Origin: Candidatus Microthrix subdominans
GTDB lineage: Bacteria; Actinomycetota; Acidimicrobiia; Acidimicrobiales; Microtrichaceae
Assembly: GCA_016719385.1 (NCBI GenBank)
Contig: JADJZA010000005.1
Coordinates: 8,704-72,703 of the forward strand
DNA: 64,000 bases
Direction of reading: 5' to 3'
The translations under genes and the position numbers were made by a program. The notes beneath the pieces are model-generated. The model had not been told where the DNA came from. It saw only the letters and a program-made list of their open reading frames with translations, and ran no database searches. Shown here in pieces: positions 49,281-56,635 of this stretch. Numbering within the stretch: position 1 is the first letter of the stretch; every line of letters begins with the position of its first letter.

Positions 49281-49702
49281 GGGAGCGGCAGCCGGCCTCG
49301 CCGGATCGACGTGATAACTGTCGTCGGCACGTAGGGGATCACAGCGAACATCGCGTCGAGCACAGCAGCAACAATGAACATCACGAACATCGGCACCCAC
49401 TCCCACGTGAACGCAATCATCAGGCCGAGCACAAAGTTGAGAGCGAACGACAGGACGAGCACAGCGCGACCGTAGAACCGGCCAGGGCGCCAAGCAGCCC
49501 CGACGAGCAGCAACCCAATCCCAGCGAGGAGCGCAGCCCACACGTGAATGGGCGCAACCCACGCCACAACTGTGTACCCAGGACTAGACGGGTCTGCAGC
49601 GTCAACGTAGGTGAGCACGAGACCCAACGATCGAACAGCAGCAACAGCGAAGTAACCGCGCAACAGCCAGTCAACAGTGCGAGCGTTGCTGTGATCGCCC
49701 AC
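49277..49702 (-). CDS. Four-helix membrane protein, holin candidate
   Basis: 141 residues, GTG start behind GAGGG. Hydrophobic segments lie at about 15-32, 45-66, 78-100 and 102-122 (for example AALLAGIGLLLVGAAW, MFVMFIVAAVLDAMFAVIP), with a short basic tail. Location directly after the endolysin supports a holin role; sequence does not name a family. Confidence 0.55.
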   Translation of the reverse strand: MGDHSNARTVDWLLRGYFAVAAVRSLGLVLTYVDAADPSSPGYTVVAWVAPIHVWAALLAGIGLLLVGAAWRPGRFYGRAVLVLSFALNFVLGLMIAFTWEWVPMFVMFIVAAVLDAMFAVIPYVPTTVITSIRRGRLPLP

Positions 49703-49713
49703 CCCTCAGCCTG

Positions 49714-50495
49714 CTACTTCTTTTTGATGGCAGCGCTGATCTCTTTGAGCGCTGCCAGCTGCTGGGCCGACTGCGACTTGAGCAACGCCACGTCCTTCGG
49801 GTCCGTTCGCATCAGAGCGGTCCACTCGGCCAGCTTGTTGAACTGCTGGCCAAACAGGTCCTTCGAGCACAGCGCAAGATGAACTCCAAGATTCCGTTCG
49901 TTTGGGTCTCCAGCTTCCGGTCAAGCATTGCTTCAAACTTGCGTTCGTCTTCGGGGGTCACGAAATACTCCTCGGTGGGGTGGGGCGGGTTGGGGGGTAG
50001 TGGGTTGGGTCCTGGTGGCAACGGCCATCCTGCTTGCGACCACTTGCGGATCGGTTTGCCAGGGCACGACGTGGATTTCCAGTCGCTGTGCCGCCATCTG
50101 AGAGAGGAGCGCAGCAGTGCAGCAGAAAGGTGGAACGCCCGCTTGGCTTCCGTGGTTACCGCGTCGTCGCCGCCGGCGAGGTAGCAAACAGCGTATGACC
50201 GCTGGTTGCCAGCGTTGGTCCCGTTGGCTGCAGTGCGCCGGTTGGCCCACCGGCCTTGGTAGATGATCCCGTGGGGGCATACGACCGCCGAATACGCGAG
50301 ACCGCTCCACCCTTTCGACAGGTGGTAGTCGTGCCACGCCCTGACAATGGTGGGACACCGATTATGGTCGGAACGGTTCACTCCGCCCTTGCCCCACGGC
50401 GAGTCCCCGCCGTAGTGAGCGGTAATGCCCTCGTCTGTGATGTTGCTCGACAAGGCTTTGAACTTGAGACCGAGAGAGACAACAGAGCTAGTCAC
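49714..50495 (-). CDS. lysA: N-acetylmuramoyl-L-alanine amidase endolysin
   Basis: About 260 residues. GTG 50495 lies in a GTGA overlap. PGRP/Amidase_2 fold: ITAHYGG with the first zinc His near 25, GWSGLAYSAVVCPHGIIYQGRW near 60-80, AANGTNAGNQRSYAVCYLAGG, and HSDWKSTSCPGKPI with the second His and the Cys of the usual HxD...CPG motif. A Pro-rich linker (PPGPNPLPPNPPHPTEE) leads to a helical tail. One base is missing near 49,880; with it the end reads FGQQFNKLAEWTALM...AAIKKK. No cell-wall binding domain was recognised. Confidence 0.8.
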
Positions 50496-51019
50496 GGCTC
50501 GCTCCTCTTGACTGCATCTTCCCACGCCAGCACCTCGAACAGCTCAACCAGGTCACCCGGTGGGCGCAGCTCATCGTCGTCAGCGTCGGTGTCCTCAGGG
50601 TGGGGATCGCTCGAGGCGGGAGGGCTCACAAAGTCTGGGTGATCAACGACAGGGTCAACATTGGTTCCCATTAGCGTTGCCATGACGCCAGGGTGAGAGT
50701 CCAACAGCGTTACCGACAGGGGGCTCGACGAAAGCAAAGGACGCAGACCGGGCAGGTTCGCAGCAACAGTTTCAACGTCAGGGTCTCCAGGAGCTGGGGG
50801 CCACGGCTTCACTTTCCGACGGGCGAGCACAATGCCAACCAGCGCGCCGATCGCGTTGGCGACGAGATACACCGCCTTCGTTTGATCCACAGTGAGCGTC
50901 GCCCCGAACGCAGTGACGAGAACAGTCAGGGCGTTGACGAGAGCGAGCACCCCCGAGATGATCGCTGCGACGGGCTCACCTCGCACAAGGCCGGACAGGG
51001 ACTCTCTTGGTTGGCTCAT
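50492..51019 (-). CDS. Two-helix membrane protein, second holin candidate
   Basis: 175 residues. Two membrane helices lie at about 18-40 (AAIISGVLALVNALTVLVTAFG) and 50-68 (VYLVANAIGALVGIVLA), then a long acidic soluble tail (DPHPEDTDADDDELRPPGDLVELFEVL). This matches small actinobacteriophage holins placed just before lysA. GTGA overlap with the endolysin. Confidence 0.55.
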   Translation of the reverse strand: MSQPRESLSGLVRGEPVAAIISGVLALVNALTVLVTAFGATLTVDQTKAVYLVANAIGALVGIVLARRKVKPWPPAPGDPDVETVAANLPGLRPLLSSSPLSVTLLDSHPGVMATLMGTNVDPVVDHPDFVSPPASSDPHPEDTDADDDELRPPGDLVELFEVLAWEDAVKRSEP

Positions 51020-51076
51020 CCACGCAATCTACCACCAGGCGGGCGCCCAGTAGTGCCCCACTGTCTTCGCAGGCCG

Positions 51077-51289
51077 CTACACCAGCCGCGTAACCGGCTC
51101 GGGCACTGGCACAGTCGCCGGCGGCGGGGGAGGGGCCAGCACGGGCGCTTCTGTGGGCTCGGGGCGTCCTGGCTCTGCTGGCGGCTCCACGTCAAGCAAC
51201 ACGAGCGCCACGAGCAGCAGCACCACACACCCCGCAGCAACGACCGCTAAGCGGGTACGAACCGACACCGCTCGCCACGCTGCGATCAC
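51077..51289 (-). CDS. Small membrane protein with Pro-rich tail, 70 residues
   Basis: MIAAWRAVSVRTRLAVVAAGCVVLLLVALVLLDVEPP...: one membrane helix at 13-32, then a Pro/Glu/Val-rich segment (PPPPPATVPVPEPV). GTG start in a GTGA overlap. Topology recalls a short o-spanin-like or anchor protein; no lipobox was seen. Confidence 0.5.
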   Translation of the reverse strand: MIAAWRAVSVRTRLAVVAAGCVVLLLVALVLLDVEPPAEPGRPEPTEAPVLAPPPPPATVPVPEPVTRLV

Positions 51290-51576
51290 AGTCCCACCCC
51301 TGCCAGGACCATGAGCACCGTGACGGTAACTAGCAGCGCAATGAAGCACACCACGCCGATTACTGTGGCGATGCGCATTACGAGCGTCTCTAGCGGGTCG
51401 CTCGCTGCAGCGCTCTGAGGCGCCTTGTCTAGCTCGGAACGGTAGTGCTCCCAGACCACTCCGAATGAGTCGTCGCTAAGACTGTGTGCCAAGGCGCTTG
51501 GCACGTCGGGCAGCCACCTGCCGGTCCCCAGCTCGATCCGGCCGGGCTCGTCTGGAGCGAACGGGGGACCAGCCAT
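51286..51576 (-). CDS. Tail-anchored membrane protein, 96 residues
   Basis: MAGPPFAPDEPGRIELGTGRWLPDVPSALAHSL... a soluble first part, and one membrane helix near the C-terminus (IATVIGVVCFIALLVTVTVLMVLAG). Ends LAGVGL, the same end and junction bases as the gene at 20,936. TAATG start overlap. Confidence 0.5.
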   Translation of the reverse strand: MAGPPFAPDEPGRIELGTGRWLPDVPSALAHSLSDDSFGVVWEHYRSELDKAPQSAAASDPLETLVMRIATVIGVVCFIALLVTVTVLMVLAGVGL

Positions 51577-52001
51577 TATCCGCTCGTCTCAGCGTCGTCA
51601 GGGGTGGCCACAATCGCAGCAGCGAGCGTTAGCGGTCGCAGCAGCTCGAAGTTCATCCCCGAAGCGAGATGCACCGCATCGAGTACGTCGGCCAGTTCAT
51701 CAGCGCCCACGTCCGTCTCGTCAATCCCGGGAGGCAACACTTGCATGACCAGTCCCAGCGCATATTTCGATTGACCGAAACTGGCCGGTGAGCGGACTTC
51801 CAACACCAGAGCGACCGTCAACGGTGTCGCCCCTTCGGGAAGCCGAGCAGCGAACTGTTCCGCCCAGCGGGCCACCTGAGCAAACTGGCCATCAGGGAGC
51901 ACCAGCTTTCCTTGCCGCCAATCAGTGACAGCGTTCTGCAGTTCGTCGCCCCCCCATGACTGACTGTTGACGTACTCACGGGCTTCGTCGATGGTTTCCA
52001 T
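51576..52001 (-). CDS. Hypothetical protein, first gene of the lysis transcript
   Basis: 141 residues, METIDEAREYVNSQSWGGDELQNAVTDWRQGKLVLPDGQ..., alpha/beta with ATPLTVALVLEVRSP and ALGLVMQVLPPGIDE. Behind CCTGAGGAGGCACCGA. No family recognised. Confidence 0.5.
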   Translation of the reverse strand: METIDEAREYVNSQSWGGDELQNAVTDWRQGKLVLPDGQFAQVARWAEQFAARLPEGATPLTVALVLEVRSPASFGQSKYALGLVMQVLPPGIDETDVGADELADVLDAVHLASGMNFELLRPLTLAAAIVATPDDAETSG

Positions 52002-52082
52002 TCGGTGCCTCCTCAGGCTTCGGGTCGCCCCATCTGGGGGGGGGACGCCATTCACAGTAACGACCGCGCAACAGCAGCGCAA
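52002..52082 (-). promoter_or_regulatory. Promoter of the lysis transcript
   Basis: TTGCGC (52,082-52,077), 17 bases, TACTGT (52,059-52,054). It shares the -35 and spacing of the repeated cassette and the CCTGAGGAGG block. It lacks the TAAC-N6-GTTA palindrome and the leader hairpin, so it is probably controlled differently (late). Confidence 0.6.
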
Positions 52083-52117
52083 CTGGTGCGGCGCCGCCCG
52101 CTGTGAGGCTCGTCGCT

Positions 52118-52129
52118 TAGTGTGCTCGC
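52118..52129 (+). promoter_or_regulatory. -10 element of a leaderless plus-strand gene
   Basis: TAGTGT at 52,118-52,123, six bases before the ATG at 52,130, with no Shine-Dalgarno. In actinobacteria TANNNT placed like this marks a transcript starting at the first base of the start codon. Confidence 0.5.
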
Positions 52130-52749
52130 ATGAGACGGCCAGCCCTACTCTTCACAGCCATCACAGTCCTCCCTCATCGCTCCTGGGTGCCTACCAGCGC
52201 CCACCGGCCCCGCAACGCTCATCATTGGGGACAGCAACACGATCGGGACAGCATGGGGCCGGCCAGCATCGTGGGCAGAGCAGCTCTCCTGCTCCCCGAC
52301 GTGTGGGCATGGGGCGGCACCGGGATCACCTGATCCGGGTACACCGGCGGCGGACCAATCACCTGACCGCCGACCTCGACACCATCATGAACGGACGTAC
52401 CGGTGACCACGTAGCCGTCATGCTGGGCACCAACGACGCCCTTGGACGCACCAGCCTTCCGACCGTCGCCCAACTCAACACGCTCACCGACCGGATCATC
52501 GCCACCGGTGCAGCATCGGTCCGGTGGATCACCATCCCACCTCTCCGCTGACGTGTCGGCTACGACCAGGGCACGACGCGACACCCTGAACACCCGCATC
52601 ACCCAGACCGCCAATCACCTGGACAGCAGCGGCGCATTCGGTGGCGCGGCGACCCTCCCGAACATGGCAGCCGACTCCTCCACCTCAACCAGAACGGTCA
52701 CGCCACCCTCGGCTACCACATGGCCGTCAACACCAACCTGTGCGGCTGA
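52130..52749 (+). CDS. SGNH hydrolase, probably exported (frame broken by indels)
   Basis: About 205 residues once three or four single-base errors are allowed. It starts MRRPALLFTAITVL; with one base added near 52,170 it continues LIAPGC, a hydrophobic signal with a lipobox-like end. Catalytic blocks: TLIIGDSNTIG (nucleophile Ser), VWAWGGTGIT, VAVMLGTND, and LHLNQNGH near the end, preceded by Asp. The blocks match the SGNH domain of the next gene (SVRWITIPP against SVRWMTIPP), so the two arose by duplication. Likely an esterase or deacylase acting on envelope lipids or glycans; substrate unknown. Confidence 0.65.
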
Positions 52750-52776
52750 GACACCGCGACAGCCCGACACCCGGTC

Positions 52777-52789
52777 TAGCCTGACCACC
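52777..52789 (+). promoter_or_regulatory. -10 element of the second leaderless plus-strand gene
   Basis: TAGCCT at 52,777-52,782, seven bases before ATG 52,790, and no Shine-Dalgarno. The same arrangement is seen for the gene at 52,130. Confidence 0.5.
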
Positions 52790-54038
52790 ATGGCCAACAA
52801 CTGTCACCTGGAGAACGCACCGTGCTACCTGGCGGCGGTCGTCCTCGACGAGGACGGGTTCATCGTTGACGGCGCACCGGTCACGCGACCGAGGGGATCA
52901 TCACGTTTCGCCCTGAGGTCGAGAGCGAGAACGGCACCGACCTGACCCGGACAGGTTGGACAGCGAACACCCTCGCTGGCCACCCGCCGAGAAGTGGTGG
53001 AACCTGACCGGCGAAATCGCCACCAAAGACTGGGCGCTGTTCGAAGCGCTGACCGCTCAGCCAGCAGTCCGCAACGTGGCCGATGATGTCGTCGGGTTCC
53101 ACCGGCCACTCCAACACGGCGGGGTCGGCAACACCAAACCTCGCGCCGCCATCGTGATCGTCACCGGGTCAACCCCTGACGAGTCCTACGGGTGCGCCAC
53201 CCCAGCCAGCGGCCAGACACCGTGTGTCGGCCAGTTCTGGCCGCTCACGACCGACTGGAATGTTGACCTCCCAGAGAAATCGGCGACAGCGCCGACCATC
53301 CCTTTCACAGCGAAGGCCTTCGGGAGCGCTCCACCCGACCGGCGGGGTACTCAACCTGTGGCCAGCAACCGCCAACCCGCCAGGGATACCCCGCGGATGG
53401 CCGTCAGCGAGGCGTTCGTTGACTGCTCGGCTCTGCCGACACTCGACGGCAACACGATCGTCACCCCACCACTACCCGAACCGTCCGGGCCGGTCACCAG
53501 AATCTTGGGTGACTCCAACACCCAATCAGGTAGCTCGTGGGCGTACCAACTGGCGTGCACCCCCGACGTGTGGGCATGGGGCGGCCTCGGGGTCTGGGCG
53601 AAGGCGATCTACCTCGCCAACCAATCCCTCGACCTGAACATGGCCGAAATCGTCGGGCCAACACCCGGCCGACGGATCGTCGTCATGCTCGGCACCAACG
53701 ACGTGACCCCGACCGCCGGGTTCCAAGGGATGACAACCGCCCCGCAGATCACATACGCCCTCAACCGGATGGCACACCGGATGGTCCGCGACCATGCCGC
53801 ACAATCGGTGAGGTGGATGACGATCCCACCCGTTCGCGCAACCTCGTCGCCCGAACGGATCGCCCGAACCGAACTGTGGAACCAAGCGATCTTGGCGACC
53901 CCCTACGCGGTGGACGCCCGAGGTGCTTTCCCTGCCGCGCTCCCCGACGGCGACTCCTCCGACGACGTGCACCTCAACGCCAGCGGGCACACCAAACTGG
54001 CCAACTACGTGTCACCCCTGATCTGCACCTACCCGTAG
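52790..54038 (+). CDS. Major tail protein paralogue fused to an SGNH hydrolase
   Basis: About 416 residues. Residues 1-235 align end to end with the major tail protein at 12,010 on the other strand: MANNCHLENAPC, ITF.PE.ESE, EKWWNLTGEIATKDWALF, GQFWPLTT.WN.DL, VSEAFV.CSALP. A linker (TIVTPPLPEPSGPV) leads to an SGNH domain of about 165 residues: RILGDSNTQSG (Ser), VWAWGGLGVW (Gly), VVMLGTND (Asn), SSDDVHLNASGH (Asp and His). All catalytic blocks are present. Small indels between 52,880 and 53,000 and near 53,325-53,395 disturb the frame. It would place an esterase-type enzyme on tail tube subunits. Single-gene expression from its own leaderless promoter is likely. Confidence 0.8.
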
Positions 54039-54039
54039 G

Positions 54040-55314
54040 TCACGCCTTGCGGGCACGACGCAACGACGCGCGAGCCGAGAACCCAACCTGGGTTCCCAAC
54101 CTGATCGTCGCGCTCCCTTCCGTCTTCCGGGCGTAAGGTGTCAGATCGGTCACGTCACCCCAGGCGTCCGACCACACGATGTAGAGGCCGTGGTGCTCAG
54201 GGTCGAATGGTGGGGTCCGCTCTGACACCCGGAACCCGCGCAACGGGTCAGCGCCTTGCACCCCGGAGTCGAGGTTGTCCGACCCGTCCGATGCGACACC
54301 CACATCAGGGTCGAACACGGCGACCGGGGCACCCAGCGGAAGAATCTCGGCGTCAGAGTTGTTGGTCATTTCGACGGTCCACGACAGGGTGGCCAGGTTG
54401 TTGCGGGTCAGCATCGATCGGGCGGTCGAGGTCAGCTGGGCGGCGCTGGTGTCTTCAACGCGGGTGGGTGACACGGTGTCACGGCCGAGCGGGCCAAGAC
54501 CGTTCGGGTGTTGAGGGCCAACGAAGTCCTTCGACGCGGTCCCGTACGGTGATGCCGTCCAGCTGTTCCCCTCCGACGACGTTGCCCACACCTTGGACAC
54601 TTTGCCTTCGCCGTCCACGGTCTGGGCGATGTCGGCTTTCAGGATTCGTGGTGCGTTGGTGCCGAACTTGCTTCCGGGGCGTGGCACCAGCGCCTGGTCG
54701 AGGACTGGCGACACCACAATGTCGGTGGACGCTTCGGAGCCCCACAACGTAGCGGCGGGCGCGATGTTGAGCGACGGCCACGGTATCCCTTCGCGTTCGG
54801 TGAGGAGGACTTCCCAAGCTGCGTCGAACGCGTACGCGGTCCACTGGGTGAGCTCCAACGGGTCGTGCCAGTTGTCGTCCAGGTTGACGACACCGAATGT
54901 TGGCCCGTCAGGCCCGGACGCCACCTTGGGGCCTCTCCTCACGATGGAAAGGAACGTGTCACCGGCGACCAGACCAACGCAGTCCTCGATCGTCAGGTTG
55001 GTTTGCCCGTAGTACAGGCCGGGAAACACCGGGTTTTGGGTCAGTCCGTCATCCGCGGCGAGATACCACGACAGCGGGCGGGTCGTCAGCGTTGTCACCC
55101 AGCGCTCGCGGGTGCCGTTGGTCAGCAGGCCGATCCCCGACGACGCCCTCGCGATCGTGTCCCGTCCTGCCGCCTCCGCCTCACCGAGGGGGAACCTCCC
55201 CTTGGTTGTCATCACCCACGACGCCAACGACCGGTCGATGTTCGCCAGCCGTGCCGCCAACCCGGTAGGTACACCTTCCAGCTGGATCGTCCCCATCTCA
55301 GCGGACGGGTTCAT
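54040..55314 (-). CDS. Minor tail protein, distal (copy 2)
   Basis: 424 residues from ATG 55314 (MNPSAEMGTIQLEGVPTGLAARL). The GTG start used in copy 1 is out of frame here because one G is missing near 55,323. The sequence is open throughout, beta-rich, and ends ARASLRRARKA. Only one base separates its stop from the stop of the convergent SGNH fusion gene, so transcripts from both strands must overlap. Confidence 0.7.
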   Translation of the reverse strand: MNPSAEMGTIQLEGVPTGLAARLANIDRSLASWVMTTKGRFPLGEAEAAGRDTIARASSGIGLLTNGTRERWVTTLTTRPLSWYLAADDGLTQNPVFPGLYYGQTNLTIEDCVGLVAGDTFLSIVRRGPKVASGPDGPTFGVVNLDDNWHDPLELTQWTAYAFDAAWEVLLTEREGIPWPSLNIAPAATLWGSEASTDIVVSPVLDQALVPRPGSKFGTNAPRILKADIAQTVDGEGKVSKVWATSSEGNSWTASPYGTASKDFVGPQHPNGLGPLGRDTVSPTRVEDTSAAQLTSTARSMLTRNNLATLSWTVEMTNNSDAEILPLGAPVAVFDPDVGVASDGSDNLDSGVQGADPLRGFRVSERTPPFDPEHHGLYIVWSDAWGDVTDLTPYARKTEGSATIRLGTQVGFSARASLRRARKA

Positions 55315-55327
55315 GATCGCCTGGGGA

Positions 55328-56623
55328 TCACGATGCCGGTCCGACGACGACCCGCTGCCGGGTGTAGTTCCGGGTCCGGTAGGAAGCCCCGTCGACTTCG
55401 ACCCTGAACCGTTGCCCCATGTCGTTGACCTGTGCGGTCCCAGCACCGACGCTTGTCCCCAACGACACCTCGCGCTGACCAACCAGGGTGATCCCGGTCG
55501 AGTTGACCGCCCGCACTCCGATGATGTGCCCGTTCCCGTCGTTCACGTCAGAGTTGTGGGTCGCAGCGATACTCATCGTTCCACGGAGGGACGCCCAGAA
55601 GCTGAACCCGTCCTCACCGCGACGCAACTCGGCTTCCCAGCGGGTCACCGTCGTCTGGATACCACCAGCGAACGGGGCGTCACGGTCGGCCATCCACGTT
55701 ACCCGCAACGTCTCCGAGTCAGCGTGGATCACCGTCAGAGTCGAAGGGTTCGCCATCCCGGTCAGGAACTGTGAGATCGTCAGGGCAGGGGACGCCTTGA
55801 GTTCACCGGTCGCCTGATCGAACTGCAACAGCCGATGTTCGGTCATCGGAGTTGCAGGCGAGTTGCCGACCGCCGGACGTGCAGCGAACGGCAACTCGAT
55901 CCCCGCTTTCCCGTTCCGCAACCGGACCGGATACCCGGCGGGGGGCTGACCGTGCATCGGCCACCACACACCGGCAGCGAACACCTCGACACGAGGTGAC
56001 CCGGCCAGGAATTGGCGGGCACGCGCGTACGTCGTCAACGACAACGAGGTCAACTGTGGGAACGCGACACGGGTCAGCCTCCCCTCCAACGGGTTGTCGG
56101 AGTACGCGTCCAGCGTGAACCCTGACGGCAACGCCCCCTCGGGGGCACCCGCAACACCGGCCCGCGGGAACGTCGAGGAGAACTGGACCGGTGACGACAC
56201 CGCATACGAGTTGCCGAACAGGCTGGTCGTCACCTTGGCTGTCTCCTGGGTCAACCGTCGCAACCCGACCGACACCGACCGTTCTTGGGGTACTTGCTGA
56301 CCGGAGTCGATGTCGCCCCTCGACGCCATGGCGGGCCACGCCGCGTCGGTCGCCTCCCCGGCGGACACCACTTGGTAGATGCCGTCGATCGACGGGCGCA
56401 CGTCCGACCACACCGGGACGATCATCCCTTCGGTCAACGTCGCCCAACCCAACGCTCGAACGTCCACCGCTGCCTGCCCGTGTTCAACACACGGGACGAT
56501 CACACCGGACAGCTGAAACGTGGACCCCTCGGTTGGGGTAGTCGCGGTGAACGTGGTCGGCTCCGCAACGTCAGCGGTCAACCATCCGACGTGCACCGCT
56601 GGCTTGTCGTGTTCGCATCCCAT
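55328..56623 (-). CDS. Minor tail protein, proximal (copy 2)
   Basis: 431 residues, intact: MGCEHDKPAVHVGWLTADVAEPTTFTATTP..., the most complete version. It contains the segment SGFTLDAYSDNPLEG and neighbouring residues that copy 1 partly lacks. Beta-rich, no enzyme motif. Follows the tape measure by 12 bases. Confidence 0.7.
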   Translation of the reverse strand: MGCEHDKPAVHVGWLTADVAEPTTFTATTPTEGSTFQLSGVIVPCVEHGQAAVDVRALGWATLTEGMIVPVWSDVRPSIDGIYQVVSAGEATDAAWPAMASRGDIDSGQQVPQERSVSVGLRRLTQETAKVTTSLFGNSYAVSSPVQFSSTFPRAGVAGAPEGALPSGFTLDAYSDNPLEGRLTRVAFPQLTSLSLTTYARARQFLAGSPRVEVFAAGVWWPMHGQPPAGYPVRLRNGKAGIELPFAARPAVGNSPATPMTEHRLLQFDQATGELKASPALTISQFLTGMANPSTLTVIHADSETLRVTWMADRDAPFAGGIQTTVTRWEAELRRGEDGFSFWASLRGTMSIAATHNSDVNDGNGHIIGVRAVNSTGITLVGQREVSLGTSVGAGTAQVNDMGQRFRVEVDGASYRTRNYTRQRVVVGPAS

Positions 56624-56635
56624 CAGACCTCCAAC

